NCBI GenBank assembly: GCA_020853105.1
Contig: JADYZM010000028.1
Span: forward strand, 53,994-117,993
Length of the DNA stretch: 64,000 bases
Direction of reading: 5' to 3'
Source: Flavobacteriales bacterium
GTDB lineage: Bacteria; Bacteroidota; Bacteroidia; Flavobacteriales_E; Vicingaceae
A program made the translations under genes and the position numbers. Positions within the stretch are counted from its first letter, which is position 1. The number at the start of each line of letters is the position of its first letter. The notes beneath the pieces are model-generated. The model ran no database searches and was not told the origin of the DNA. It saw only the letters and a list, made by a program, of their open reading frames with translations. This document shows, piece by piece, positions 31,533 to 41,384 of this stretch.

Positions 31533-31550
31533 AGCTCCTCCTTTTTTTTT
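31521..31550 (+). terminator. Intrinsic terminator, probably bidirectional, overlapping the MerR stop codon
   Basis: GAGGAGCT-ATAA-AGCTCCTC then CTTTTTTTTT; on the minus strand the same stem is followed by TTTT. Confidence 0.88.
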
Positions 31551-31560
31551 GCATTCAGAA

Positions 31561-33948
31561 CTAAAGTTTAACTATCTTCTTTACAACGTAGTTTTTATTA
31601 TTATCAGAAATGCTGATGAAATAAACTCCGTTTTTATAATTATTTGACAATTGAATTGTTTCTTGATTCATGGTGTTCACTTGCTCGACAACTTTTCCTG
31701 CAATATCCATAATTTGAATATTCAGTTTACTTGATTTTATTTGTTGAGGTATTTTGATAGTTAAAAAAGTACTAAATGGGTTAGGGTATATTTCAAAATC
31801 TTGGAAAGTTAAAATTTCATCATCTCCAACAGCACCATTAGTAATTTCAAATTTATCAAATCCGCCCTCAGCAACATGTGGTGATGCATTCAAATCACTA
31901 ACAGATACAGAAATTCTCATATTATTTGTTGGTGTTAAATAATCAGAAATTTTAAATGACTTGTTTACCCAACTTGAAACACCTGGTGTAGCAAGAGTAA
32001 CGGTTTCAATAGTAACATTTGTTGAGCCGTTATCCAACTTAACAAGTAGTCTATCATTTGGAGCACCTGAACCACCACCATTAAAAAACCATCTGAAATA
32101 ATTTACATACGGTTCCGAATAAGATGTTAAATCAAACACAGGTGATGTTATTATGGTTTCACCCCCATCTACATCATCATCTCCTGCTGAACCTCCGCCA
32201 TTTCCAGTAACATAAGCCTCTTCATTACAATCAGTTGTAACATCAACTTCAGGGTTGGATTGAGATGAGTTTAACATTGTTCCAGATGGTTCTCCTCTAA
32301 ACCAAAGTCCATCGGTAGCAGTTCCTGTTCTGGTCCAACTAAAATCAAATGAAAAATCGTCATAATACCCTTGGTTTAATTCGATTGTATAAGTATTATT
32401 TGCTCCATTGACTAAAATATTTTGTTCACATTTAGTAATATACCCCCATTTTCCGGCAGTAATGGTATATGTAGCTTCAGTAAAATTATTAAACACATAT
32501 ACGCCAGAAGCATTGGCTGTAACTGTATTTGTATATCCTGAATTATATACCTTAATTTGAGCATTTGGAACAGGATTTTGAGTTTGTGCATCAATTACGT
32601 TGACTTGAAATTGGAAAGGAACTAAAGGTTTTAATTGAACATTCAATAAAGTTGGATCACAAGTTAATGAGTTTAAACTAACTCCTGTTATTGTTTTTGA
32701 TTCGTATCCTGATTTTGTAAAGGATATATCATAAGTACCTGTTTGAGCTATACCTATTTGATATTCTCCAATAACATTTGAATTTGAATTAATTGCAGTA
32801 GAAACAATATTAACTAAGACACCATTTATTGGTGATGCAGTTACTGAATCTGTTACAATTCCCTCTAATTTTTGAGCTCTGGTATAATTAACATCTAAAA
32901 TAAAAAGTCCATTTTCAATATCACTTGCAATTATATTTCCAGAAGGGAAATATGGGAAAACACCCCAACAGCCGTTAAATCCATTACCAGACATAGAAGG
33001 AGAAGTGTCATAATTTCCAACTTCAACCATATTTGTTGGATCACAAACATCATGTACAGTTACTCCGTCGCGATAGTATGAAGTGATGGCATAATTATTC
33101 AAAAAATATGTGTTGTGAGGAATTACCATTGAGCCAGGGTTAGATTGCACCCTGTCCAACTCAGTAATATTATTTATATCACTTACATCATAAGCTGTAA
33201 CAAAAGAATTGCTTTCCTCATCAGTTGTAAACAAAGTTGTTCCTTCATCATTAATCCAAGTATTATGAGTAAAAACATTAGGAGTTATTTGAGTAACCCA
33301 AGTTTGAGGGTTTGCTTTATTCGAAACATCAACTACAATAAAAAAACCATCATTAATTGCTGCTGCCCACAATGTATCTCCCCTCACATAGCCATCATGA
33401 ACATAAAAATCATCATAAGTGCCAACCTCAAAATTTGGGTCTGAAATAGGTTTGTTTAGGTCTAAAATGATTGTATTTTTTGGGTTGCTTTTGTTATCTG
33501 AACCAAAAAGGTAACAGTAACCGTTTTCATCGATAAAAACGGTGTGTGCAGTAGTGAAAGGAAAATTATTTCCTGTATAATTTACAAAAGATAAAGAATT
33601 AGAGCCTGGTAGCGGAGATAAATCAATTATCATTAAACCATCATCACCTTCATTAGTAATATATGCCTTATCTTGGTAAACTTTTACCTCTCGCCATATC
33701 GTGCTGACTCCGGTTGCAAAATAAATCTGAGTAGGGTTTGCTGGGTCAGTAACGTCAACAACAGCAACACCTTCTTCCATACCCACAATTGCATATTCAT
33801 TGCCCATTTCATCAACATAACCCCAGAGATTAGCTAAATCACCTTTTCCGGGAAAAGTTAACTGCCCTAATTTACTCATATTCAGTTGTGAAAATGAAGG
33901 TTGAAAAAGGAATACAAAAATGAAACCGATTATTATCTTTTTTAACAT
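31561..33948 (-). CDS. Choice-of-anchor/LVIVD-type protein with T9SS C-terminal sorting domain
   Basis: VAVVDVTDPANPTQIYF, LFILDV repeats; C-term FEIYPNPFSTFLTIKIP...KNYVVKKIVKL. Confidence 0.82.
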   Translation of the reverse strand: MLKKIIIGFIFVFLFQPSFSQLNMSKLGQLTFPGKGDLANLWGYVDEMGNEYAIVGMEEGVAVVDVTDPANPTQIYFATGVSTIWREVKVYQDKAYITNEGDDGLMIIDLSPLPGSNSLSFVNYTGNNFPFTTAHTVFIDENGYCYLFGSDNKSNPKNTIILDLNKPISDPNFEVGTYDDFYVHDGYVRGDTLWAAAINDGFFIVVDVSNKANPQTWVTQITPNVFTHNTWINDEGTTLFTTDEESNSFVTAYDVSDINNITELDRVQSNPGSMVIPHNTYFLNNYAITSYYRDGVTVHDVCDPTNMVEVGNYDTSPSMSGNGFNGCWGVFPYFPSGNIIASDIENGLFILDVNYTRAQKLEGIVTDSVTASPINGVLVNIVSTAINSNSNVIGEYQIGIAQTGTYDISFTKSGYESKTITGVSLNSLTCDPTLLNVQLKPLVPFQFQVNVIDAQTQNPVPNAQIKVYNSGYTNTVTANASGVYVFNNFTEATYTITAGKWGYITKCEQNILVNGANNTYTIELNQGYYDDFSFDFSWTRTGTATDGLWFRGEPSGTMLNSSQSNPEVDVTTDCNEEAYVTGNGGGSAGDDDVDGGETIITSPVFDLTSYSEPYVNYFRWFFNGGGSGAPNDRLLVKLDNGSTNVTIETVTLATPGVSSWVNKSFKISDYLTPTNNMRISVSVSDLNASPHVAEGGFDKFEITNGAVGDDEILTFQDFEIYPNPFSTFLTIKIPQQIKSSKLNIQIMDIAGKVVEQVNTMNQETIQLSNNYKNGVYFISISDNNKNYVVKKIVKL

Positions 33949-34079
33949 AAATTTTAATTTTTTTTAAATAGGCAATAAATTTAAAGACAAAAGCATCTAA
34001 ATTTTTGAATTTATTGTCAAAATAATTGAAATCCTATTTTTTTGAGTTAAAAAATTGAAATCTTAATTTACTGAACAAA

Positions 34080-35921
34080 TTATTCAATAATCTTGATTTG
34101 ATTATCAGAATATTCAACTATTCTTACATAGGTGTTTTCGTATCCACTTTCAATTCCTGTTTTAAAGAAATTAAATTGTGTTGAAATTTGATTTGAATTT
34201 ATTTTTTCACCTTGAAATACCTTACCACTTTGAATCAAATTTGTTCCAAAATATGATGCAATATCAAATCCCAAAAAGGAAATAAAAGATGGGTAAGTTT
34301 CGGTTTTTTCGTAATATTTTTTAATCATTGCTTTTGTTGATTCTTTTTCATAATCAACAAACTGGCTAATCGGTAGATGAACATTTAATGTATTAAAATA
34401 TTCTAAATCAATATTCTCAAGATTATACCATTCCTCAAGACCAATAAGGGTGATTCTTGTATTGCTATATTCTTTCAACTTGAGTTTTGATATTAACCCG
34501 GTGAAAAGATTGGTAAGAAATACTGTATTGTTTGTGGGTATAAAAATAACATTATTCATATCTGTTCTAATTTGAGCAACAATATCTTCATTTTTTGATA
34601 CAACGAGTTTTTTTACTGATGAATATCTAGAGGTATCTGTTTTTTTGAGCAAAATTGAGTTATATTCTTTTATAAAAACATCAGCTAAAACACTCTCTGC
34701 ATTGGTTTGGTATTGAACTGCTATTATATTATCTCGACTGAAGCTATCAACAACTAACTTGGCAATATGTTGAATAGACGATGTCTTTGAGGAAACAACT
34801 TTGAAGATATTGTCATTCCCAAGTAGAATTTTATTGGTTTGTTTTACAGGAGAAACTATCGGAATATTATGTTTTCCTGCAAACTTTGCCGCTTTCTCAA
34901 AATTTACCGGATAAAGAGGACCTATGATTAAATCCATTTGTTTTAATTCAGATTTAGAAAGGATTTTTTCAGTTTCTAATGAGTCTAATCCTTTTGAATC
35001 ATAAACAAATAATTCAAATTTGTTCTTTTCTGTTGAGATAGAATCTAAAGCAGTTAACACTCCTTGATAAAATTCAACGGCAAAAGTTGAACGTGGATAA
35101 ATTTTTTTCTTTTCTAGCACGGATACAGGAAGCTCTCTATTTTCCTCTATGTAAAAAGGAAGCAATAATGCAACTTTATAGATTGGTTTTACTCCTGGAT
35201 TGGATTGTTGAGACTTAATTTTTGTAGTGTCAACTGCAATTGAATTTAATCCTTTGGGGTTTAGGTTTAAAATGTGGCTTGATTCCGATTTTATGATGGG
35301 TATAAAAATAGTTTGATCAACTTTAAGCCCTTCTTTCAATCCGTTATTTACAATTTTAATAGAATCTACACTAACGTTATATAGTTTGCTCAAAGAGTAT
35401 AATGTTTCTCCTTGTTTGACTTGATGATTCAAATAGTTTATTTGTGGATTGTTCTCTTTAATATCGGGCTGCTGTTGTTTTAACTGCTTTATCGGAATTT
35501 TTACCTCTTGCCCTTCTTTTATTCCAAATTCATCAATCTCTGGATTTAATGCAATAATATCGTTTTGCTGAATGTTGAATTCTTTTGCAAGTGAATATAA
35601 CGTTCTTCCTTTTTCAACTTTATGAATAAGATAATTTCCATTTACAGGCTGAGTGCCAATACTTTCATCTTTTTTTACTGGAATAAAAATTTTTTCTCCC
35701 AAGCTAAGCCCGTCAGAAACTGAAGGGTTTTCTTTTTCAAGAATATCAATCGGAGTATTGAATTTTTTTGATATAAAATATAAAGTATTTCCAGGTTCAA
35801 CAACATGAATGTAGTAATTCTTGCCATTAATTTGATGAACTTCAAACTCGCTGTTTTGTGAAAATAGCGAATAAGAGGACATTAAATATATCAGAATGAA
35901 TATTAAATATTTTTTAGTCAT
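34080..35921 (-). CDS. LysM-repeat protein fused to periplasmic binding protein-like domain
   Basis: Three LysM-like repeats (HVVEPGNTLYFISKKF, HKVEKGRTLYSLAKEF, HQVKQGETLYSLSKLY) then YKVALLLPFYIEENRE. Start moved from 35981 to ATG 35921 (MTKKYLIFILIYLMSSYSLFSQ). Confidence 0.85.
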   Translation of the reverse strand: MTKKYLIFILIYLMSSYSLFSQNSEFEVHQINGKNYYIHVVEPGNTLYFISKKFNTPIDILEKENPSVSDGLSLGEKIFIPVKKDESIGTQPVNGNYLIHKVEKGRTLYSLAKEFNIQQNDIIALNPEIDEFGIKEGQEVKIPIKQLKQQQPDIKENNPQINYLNHQVKQGETLYSLSKLYNVSVDSIKIVNNGLKEGLKVDQTIFIPIIKSESSHILNLNPKGLNSIAVDTTKIKSQQSNPGVKPIYKVALLLPFYIEENRELPVSVLEKKKIYPRSTFAVEFYQGVLTALDSISTEKNKFELFVYDSKGLDSLETEKILSKSELKQMDLIIGPLYPVNFEKAAKFAGKHNIPIVSPVKQTNKILLGNDNIFKVVSSKTSSIQHIAKLVVDSFSRDNIIAVQYQTNAESVLADVFIKEYNSILLKKTDTSRYSSVKKLVVSKNEDIVAQIRTDMNNVIFIPTNNTVFLTNLFTGLISKLKLKEYSNTRITLIGLEEWYNLENIDLEYFNTLNVHLPISQFVDYEKESTKAMIKKYYEKTETYPSFISFLGFDIASYFGTNLIQSGKVFQGEKINSNQISTQFNFFKTGIESGYENTYVRIVEYSDNQIKIIE

Positions 35922-35931
35922 CAACTTTGTA

Positions 35932-37461
35932 TTATTCCCACTCAATTGTCGCAGGCGGTTTTGAACTGATATCATATACAACTCGATTCACACCTTTAAC
36001 TTTATTTATTATTTCGTTTGAAATTTTAGCCAAAAATTCATACGGCAAATGACACCAGTCAGCAGTCATTCCATCAGTAGATTCAACAGCTCTAAGGGCA
36101 ACAACACGTTCATAAGTTCTTTCGTCTCCCATAACTCCAACGGATTGTATCGGTAGCAGAATTGCACCTGCTTGCCAAACCTTATCGTATAAATTTGATT
36201 TTTTCAATCCTTCAATAAAAATGTAGTCAACCTCCTGCAAAATTTGTACCTTTTCAGAAGTAATATCTCCCAAAATTCTAATTGCCAAACCAGGACCGGG
36301 AAATGGGTGTCGTCCAAGCAGGTTATCATTTAATCCTAACGTTTTCCCTACTCTTCTTACCTCATCTTTAAACAATAATCTTAACGGTTCAACAATTTTT
36401 AGTTTCATATAATCGGGCAATCCTCCAACATTATGATGAGATTTTATTGTAGATGACGGTCCACCAGTTGCAGAAACAGATTCAATAACATCAGGATAAA
36501 TTGTTCCTTGTGCCAACCATTTCACATCGCTAATTCTATTTGACTCTTCATCAAAAACTTCAATAAATGTTTTACCAATGGCTTTTCTTTTTTGTTCAGG
36601 ATCTGAAAGCCCATCTAGTGAATTATAGAATTTATCTTTTGCATTAACGCCTTTTACATTTAAACCAAGATGTTTGTACTGTTCCAACACATTTTCAAAT
36701 TCATTTTTTCTGAGAAGTCCATTGTCAACAAAAATGCAATACAGGTTAGTGCCTATCGCTTTATTAAGAAGCACAGCAGCAACAGTACTATCAACACCGC
36801 CCGACAAACCCAAAACTACTTTATCATTACCCAGTTGTGCTTTTAAATTTTCAACTGTTGATTCCACAAATGAGTTTGGTGTCCAATTTTGTTTACAGTT
36901 ACAGGTGTCAACAATAAAATTTTTCAATATTTGCAACCCATCTGTTGAATGATATACTTCCGGGTGAAACTGAATCGCATAGGTCTTTTCTCCAACAAAT
37001 TCATATCCGGCTATTTCAACATCTTTAGTACTTGCAATGATTTTAGTATTCTCAGGTAATTTTTTAATAGTATCCCCATGACTCATCCATACTTGAGATT
37101 TTAATGGAATATTTTTCATTAGCGGATGGCTTGATTCAACATAAGTCAAATTAGCTCTTCCGTATTCTCTGATTTTAGAAGGTAAAACTTCACCGCCATT
37201 GCTTTGAGCCAAATATTGAGCACCGTAACATATTCCTAACAAAGGCAGTTTTTTTCTAAAAAGAGTCAAGTCCGGTTTGGGCGAATTTTCATCTCGTACA
37301 GAAAATGGGCTACCAGAGAGAATAATTCCCTTAACGGTTTCATCTATCATAGGAATTTTATGAAACGGGTGAATCTCGCAATACACATTTAATTCCCTAA
37401 CTCTTCGGGCAATCAACTGTGTGTATTGTGAACCGAAATCAAAAATCAGAATTTTTTCCAT
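35932..37461 (-). CDS. guaA: GMP synthase (glutamine-hydrolysing)
   Basis: [59 protein letters not shown]. Start [10 protein letters not shown] at 37461. Confidence 0.97.
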   Translation of the reverse strand: MEKILIFDFGSQYTQLIARRVRELNVYCEIHPFHKIPMIDETVKGIILSGSPFSVRDENSPKPDLTLFRKKLPLLGICYGAQYLAQSNGGEVLPSKIREYGRANLTYVESSHPLMKNIPLKSQVWMSHGDTIKKLPENTKIIASTKDVEIAGYEFVGEKTYAIQFHPEVYHSTDGLQILKNFIVDTCNCKQNWTPNSFVESTVENLKAQLGNDKVVLGLSGGVDSTVAAVLLNKAIGTNLYCIFVDNGLLRKNEFENVLEQYKHLGLNVKGVNAKDKFYNSLDGLSDPEQKRKAIGKTFIEVFDEESNRISDVKWLAQGTIYPDVIESVSATGGPSSTIKSHHNVGGLPDYMKLKIVEPLRLLFKDEVRRVGKTLGLNDNLLGRHPFPGPGLAIRILGDITSEKVQILQEVDYIFIEGLKKSNLYDKVWQAGAILLPIQSVGVMGDERTYERVVALRAVESTDGMTADWCHLPYEFLAKISNEIINKVKGVNRVVYDISSKPPATIEWE

Positions 37462-37465
37462 GTCG

Positions 37466-37473
37466 CAAAGATA
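37466..37473 (-). promoter_or_regulatory. Bacteroidota -7 box (TATCTTTG) immediately upstream of guaA
   Basis: TAnnTTTG on minus strand, 4 nt before the guaA ATG. Confidence 0.4.
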
Positions 37474-37693
37474 AAATATCAATCTGTAAATTGATTTATT
37501 TCAAAAAATTAGTTTGACTCAAGGCTCTATTTTTTATAAACAATTGATTAAAAACTTAAAATCCGTTTCAAAATACGCTTTATACTCAATATTTTCCATC
37601 TAACTATAGTTAGTTATTTAGTTTTCAACTAGTTGTTTAAAAATTCACAATACATTTATTTGATTTTATCCAAAAGTTAAAAATTGAAAATTG

Positions 37694-37701
37694 TATATTT
37701 G
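37694..37701 (+). promoter_or_regulatory. Bacteroidota -7 box (TATATTTG) upstream of the 37773 gene
   Basis: TAnnTTTG match about 71 nt before the start codon. Confidence 0.4.
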
Positions 37702-37772
37702 TGTAGTAAATTATAAAGTGACCACCTATAGGGATATTCCCGAAACCATTTTATAATTAATTCTTTTTCAGA

Positions 37773-39698
37773 ATGATAGTCAGAGTTTCCATATTCTGCT
37801 TTGTTCTTCTAAATGCAGTTATAGTTTTTGGTCAAGCTACTTTGCCCCTTTCACGTACAACGTGGAATTCAGGAGCGCCTTTAGGCTGGACTGATGGTAA
37901 CGGAGGCTCACCTGCTTATACGTCTTCATTTGCTTGTTCAGGTAGCAATGGAGGAAGACTAGACAATACTGCTGAATATTATTTAGTTTATTTTTCTGAT
38001 AGCCCAGATGTTTTAACTTATACGATAAAAGTATCAGGAGTAACAACATCTTCTCTTTTAGTTGAAGAGTCGGTTGATAACATAACATTTTCGACAGTAG
38101 TAAATCATACCCCATTACCAACGAGTTGTACAACATACAATTACACTTTAGCCCCAAGCTCCAGATATGTGAAATGGACATACACAAAGGTTTCAGAAAA
38201 CTTAACTATTGACGATGTATCAATAACCAAAGTTTTATCATGTACTCCGGCTGCACAACCAACAGTAAATTCTTCTAACCTATCTTTCCCAGATACAACT
38301 TGCAGTAGTATCGACTTATCTTGGACTAACGGTAATGGTGCAAATAGAATTGTTGTTGCTTCAACATCACCCATAGCAGGAACACCTGTTGATCAAACAA
38401 ATTATATTGCAAACGCATCATTTGGTTCTGGGAGCACAATTGCGGCAAATGAATATGTGGTTTATAATGGTAGTTTAAATAGTTTAACGGTTACAAATTT
38501 AAACGCATCAACCACTTATTATTTTGCAATATTTGAATATAACGGAGTTAGTGTAAATTGTACCGAAAATTACCTTACAAGCTCAGTATTGACTGGAAGT
38601 TTTACAACTCCTAGCTGTCCAATTCAAACCTGTTCTGAAATTACCGGAATATTGGTTGATGCTTGTGGCGGAGCGAGTGAAGGAATAAATGAATTTTTTA
38701 CGTTTACTAATGGTGCAAAAACTTTGTCTGTTGATAGTCTGACAGCTAATTTCCCAAGTGGAGGAAGCTTTTGTAATTCCGGCTGTGGTGCTCAGACGTG
38801 GGTAACTAATCCTGCTTATGTTTCATCTTTAAACACTACTGCTGCATGCCCGGGTTTATTTGTTGAAGTTAATCCTATTCCAGCAAATGCAAATGTTATA
38901 GTTTTTACCGGACAAACACCAACCTATAATTTTGATTTCTCAGGACTATGTGGTACAGGTCCATATTATGCTGTATTCGCAAATAACACCAATATTGGTG
39001 GGCGGTTTGCAAATTATGCAGCTTGTGCATCCAGAACTCTAACTGTTAGTTTTGGCACTTCATGTTCAGATACGGTAAATTACGACAGATGTTTACTCGC
39101 AAATTCTGATGGAGCTTATGTTGCTTATGATGCTTCTGGAAATGCTGTTTACGACAACGATGGTTGTACGCCAATAGAATTATTACCAATTACATTAATT
39201 AATTTTAAAGGAAAAGCCGTTGGTAGCTCAAATATACTGGAGTGGGAAACTTCAATAGAAATAAACAATGATTATTTTACTATTGAACGATCAAATGATG
39301 CTTTTTCTTTCAATGAAATAGGAACACAAAAAGGCTCAAATAACAGCACCACAACTCAACATTACAAATTTATAGACGATAACCCCCATAATGGGATTAG
39401 TTATTACAGGTTAAAACAAACCGACTATAATGGAGAATTCAGTTATTCTTCTATTATTTCAATTGATAATTTTAATGCCGGTTATTTGGTTTGGAATACA
39501 TCATCTTCTTTATTCATCAAGTCTGAAATTGAAAATGAACAATGCCAACTATTTTTATACAACTGCATAGGTAAACTAGTATTGGTAAAAGAATTTATTT
39601 CTGAAGCTCAAATCAACACTACTCAATTTCCAAGTGGTTTTTATTTGGTGAAAATAAAAAGTTCTAATTCGCTATTCTCAAAGAAAGTACGGTTTTAA
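37773..39698 (+). CDS. T9SS-exported surface protein with fibronectin-like/lamin-tail-like regions and C-terminal sorting domain
   Basis: Signal peptide; IDLSWTNGNGANRIVVASTSPI; ITGILVDACGGASEGINEFFTFTNG; ITLINFKGKAVGSSNILEWETSIEINNDYFTIERS; C-term GFYLVKIKSSNSLFSKKVRF. Confidence 0.8.
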   Translation: MIVRVSIFCFVLLNAVIVFGQATLPLSRTTWNSGAPLGWTDGNGGSPAYTSSFACSGSNGGRLDNTAEYYLVYFSDSPDVLTYTIKVSGVTTSSLLVEESVDNITFSTVVNHTPLPTSCTTYNYTLAPSSRYVKWTYTKVSENLTIDDVSITKVLSCTPAAQPTVNSSNLSFPDTTCSSIDLSWTNGNGANRIVVASTSPIAGTPVDQTNYIANASFGSGSTIAANEYVVYNGSLNSLTVTNLNASTTYYFAIFEYNGVSVNCTENYLTSSVLTGSFTTPSCPIQTCSEITGILVDACGGASEGINEFFTFTNGAKTLSVDSLTANFPSGGSFCNSGCGAQTWVTNPAYVSSLNTTAACPGLFVEVNPIPANANVIVFTGQTPTYNFDFSGLCGTGPYYAVFANNTNIGGRFANYAACASRTLTVSFGTSCSDTVNYDRCLLANSDGAYVAYDASGNAVYDNDGCTPIELLPITLINFKGKAVGSSNILEWETSIEINNDYFTIERSNDAFSFNEIGTQKGSNNSTTTQHYKFIDDNPHNGISYYRLKQTDYNGEFSYSSIISIDNFNAGYLVWNTSSSLFIKSEIENEQCQLFLYNCIGKLVLVKEFISEAQINTTQFPSGFYLVKIKSSNSLFSKKVRF

Positions 39699-41284
39699 CA
39701 TTCTATAATGATAAATTCTTGTTTCAATGGATTTAGTTCTTTTATTAAAACATCAATTGCATCGTTTCCTAACAATAGAAATAAATACAATACGTTTTCT
39801 GTTCTTTCTTGTAAATTTCCTGCTGGAAAAAGTTTTTCTTTCAGCCTAGCAATTTGATTGACAGAATCTTCCTCTTTTAATTTTTGAACTTTAATTAGTT
39901 TAGATTCAATATGTGAGAGTGATTTTATTATCTTTTGAAACTCAGCTTCAATCATAGGTTTTAAGGTTGCATCAATCGTCTCGGCTTTTTTTGTTAGTTC
40001 ATTGAAAATGGAACTGATTTTTTTTTGTTCTTCACTCAAATTAACTGTACCTGTAAATTTGGATTTTAAATACTCTTTAATAAGTGTCTCAGTCGGATTA
40101 AAAATTTGATTTAACCCAATTCCGATTTTGTCAAGCTTCTTCTTTGTTAATTCATCTATCAGCAGTACCGAATTTCTTAAAATTAAAATAGGATAACTGA
40201 TATGATTAAAATCAAAGGCTTTTTTTAATTGAAGCCAGTAAGCTAATTCGCCTCCACCTCCAATATATGCCAAGTTGGGTAATATTTTTTCTTGATACAT
40301 CGGGCGAAGAGCAACATTCGGGCTAAATCGTTCTGGATGTGTCTCTAATTCAGTAATGATATCCGTTTCTGAAAACGAAATGGAAGTATTCAATACTTTA
40401 TACAATCCTTTTTCAAAAACAATACGTTCTCTAAAGTTTTCTTGCAAATAAAATAAGTTGATTTCGCGAGGAGTGATTTGAGCTTTGTATCCTAAAGTTT
40501 CTAATTTAGTTGTAGTTTCATTTATGATTGTAACATTTTGTTGATGAGTTAATTCAACCTTAAACTCCTCTACCATTTGTTTTTTCAAGTTGGTATCATC
40601 CCCATCAATAACAACCAAGCCATGTTTACCAAACAAATGATTTACAAATGATCTAGTGGCGTCAGCAAAGGTATTTTCAGCAGTATAATGTTTTTTAAAA
40701 ATCGAAATTATTTTTTCTGCTTCTGGTCGATTTCCAAGTAATTCAGCTAACTGAGTAAAAACCTTATCTATTCCAGTTAATTTCATTTTACCAACTGCAC
40801 CATTTTGAGTTTTTGTCAATTCAACCTTTTTACCAAATAAGTTAAAATGGTTGATTTCTTCAAAATCATGGTCTTCGGTTGCCATCCAGTAAACAGGCAC
40901 AAAATCAAACTCAGGGTAGTTGTTTTTTAAAGACTTTGCTAAACTAATTGCCGAAATGATTTTGTAAATAAAATAAAGTGGACCTGTAAACAAGTTCAAT
41001 TGATGCCCAGTTGTTACGGTAAAAGTATTTTCGGAAGAAAGTTTTAGAATGTTTGTATTAGTTAATTCGGAAATAGCTACAGTTTGATATTGCTTTTGAA
41101 GCGACTGAACCAAAACATTTCTATCAATGGGCATCATTTTTCTTTGCTCAATCAGTTGAGCAAATGATTCCATTTTAACAGGTAAATTATAAAAAGAAGA
41201 CATCTTCTCTTCTCCATTCAAATAATCGATAATGAGTTTCGAAAAATAATCGGTTTGTTGATATGGAAAAGTATAGGTTTGCAT
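39695..41284 (-). CDS. bshC: Bacillithiol biosynthesis cysteine-adding enzyme
   Basis: TVTTGHQLNLFTGPLYFIYKIISAI; FVPVYWMATEDHDFEEINHF; LPNLAYIGGGGELAYWLQLK. Confidence 0.92.
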   Translation of the reverse strand: MQTYTFPYQQTDYFSKLIIDYLNGEEKMSSFYNLPVKMESFAQLIEQRKMMPIDRNVLVQSLQKQYQTVAISELTNTNILKLSSENTFTVTTGHQLNLFTGPLYFIYKIISAISLAKSLKNNYPEFDFVPVYWMATEDHDFEEINHFNLFGKKVELTKTQNGAVGKMKLTGIDKVFTQLAELLGNRPEAEKIISIFKKHYTAENTFADATRSFVNHLFGKHGLVVIDGDDTNLKKQMVEEFKVELTHQQNVTIINETTTKLETLGYKAQITPREINLFYLQENFRERIVFEKGLYKVLNTSISFSETDIITELETHPERFSPNVALRPMYQEKILPNLAYIGGGGELAYWLQLKKAFDFNHISYPILILRNSVLLIDELTKKKLDKIGIGLNQIFNPTETLIKEYLKSKFTGTVNLSEEQKKISSIFNELTKKAETIDATLKPMIEAEFQKIIKSLSHIESKLIKVQKLKEEDSVNQIARLKEKLFPAGNLQERTENVLYLFLLLGNDAIDVLIKELNPLKQEFIIIEC

Positions 41285-41304
41285 AATTTAAAAAAATAGT
41301 TATA

Positions 41305-41338
41305 CAAATCTACGTTTAATAAAAATCTTCCTTACCAA
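41305..41338 (-). promoter_or_regulatory. Candidate bshC promoter TTG-N23-TAGATTTG
   Basis: Minus strand -33 TTG (41336-41338) and TAnnTTTG box (41305-41312), divergent from the plus-strand box at 41346. Confidence 0.45.
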
Positions 41339-41345
41339 TTTTCTG

Positions 41346-41353
41346 TATATTTG
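41346..41353 (+). promoter_or_regulatory. Bacteroidota -7 box (TATATTTG) upstream of the 1803-aa gene
   Basis: TAnnTTTG 31 nt before ATG 41385. Confidence 0.4.
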
Positions 41354-41384
41354 TTTAGTTTAACCCCTTAAACATATACCTTTT

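Noticed and set aside
36674-36952. 92-aa plus-strand ORF inside guaA
   Set aside because: Antisense to an essential conserved gene; explained by its codon pattern.
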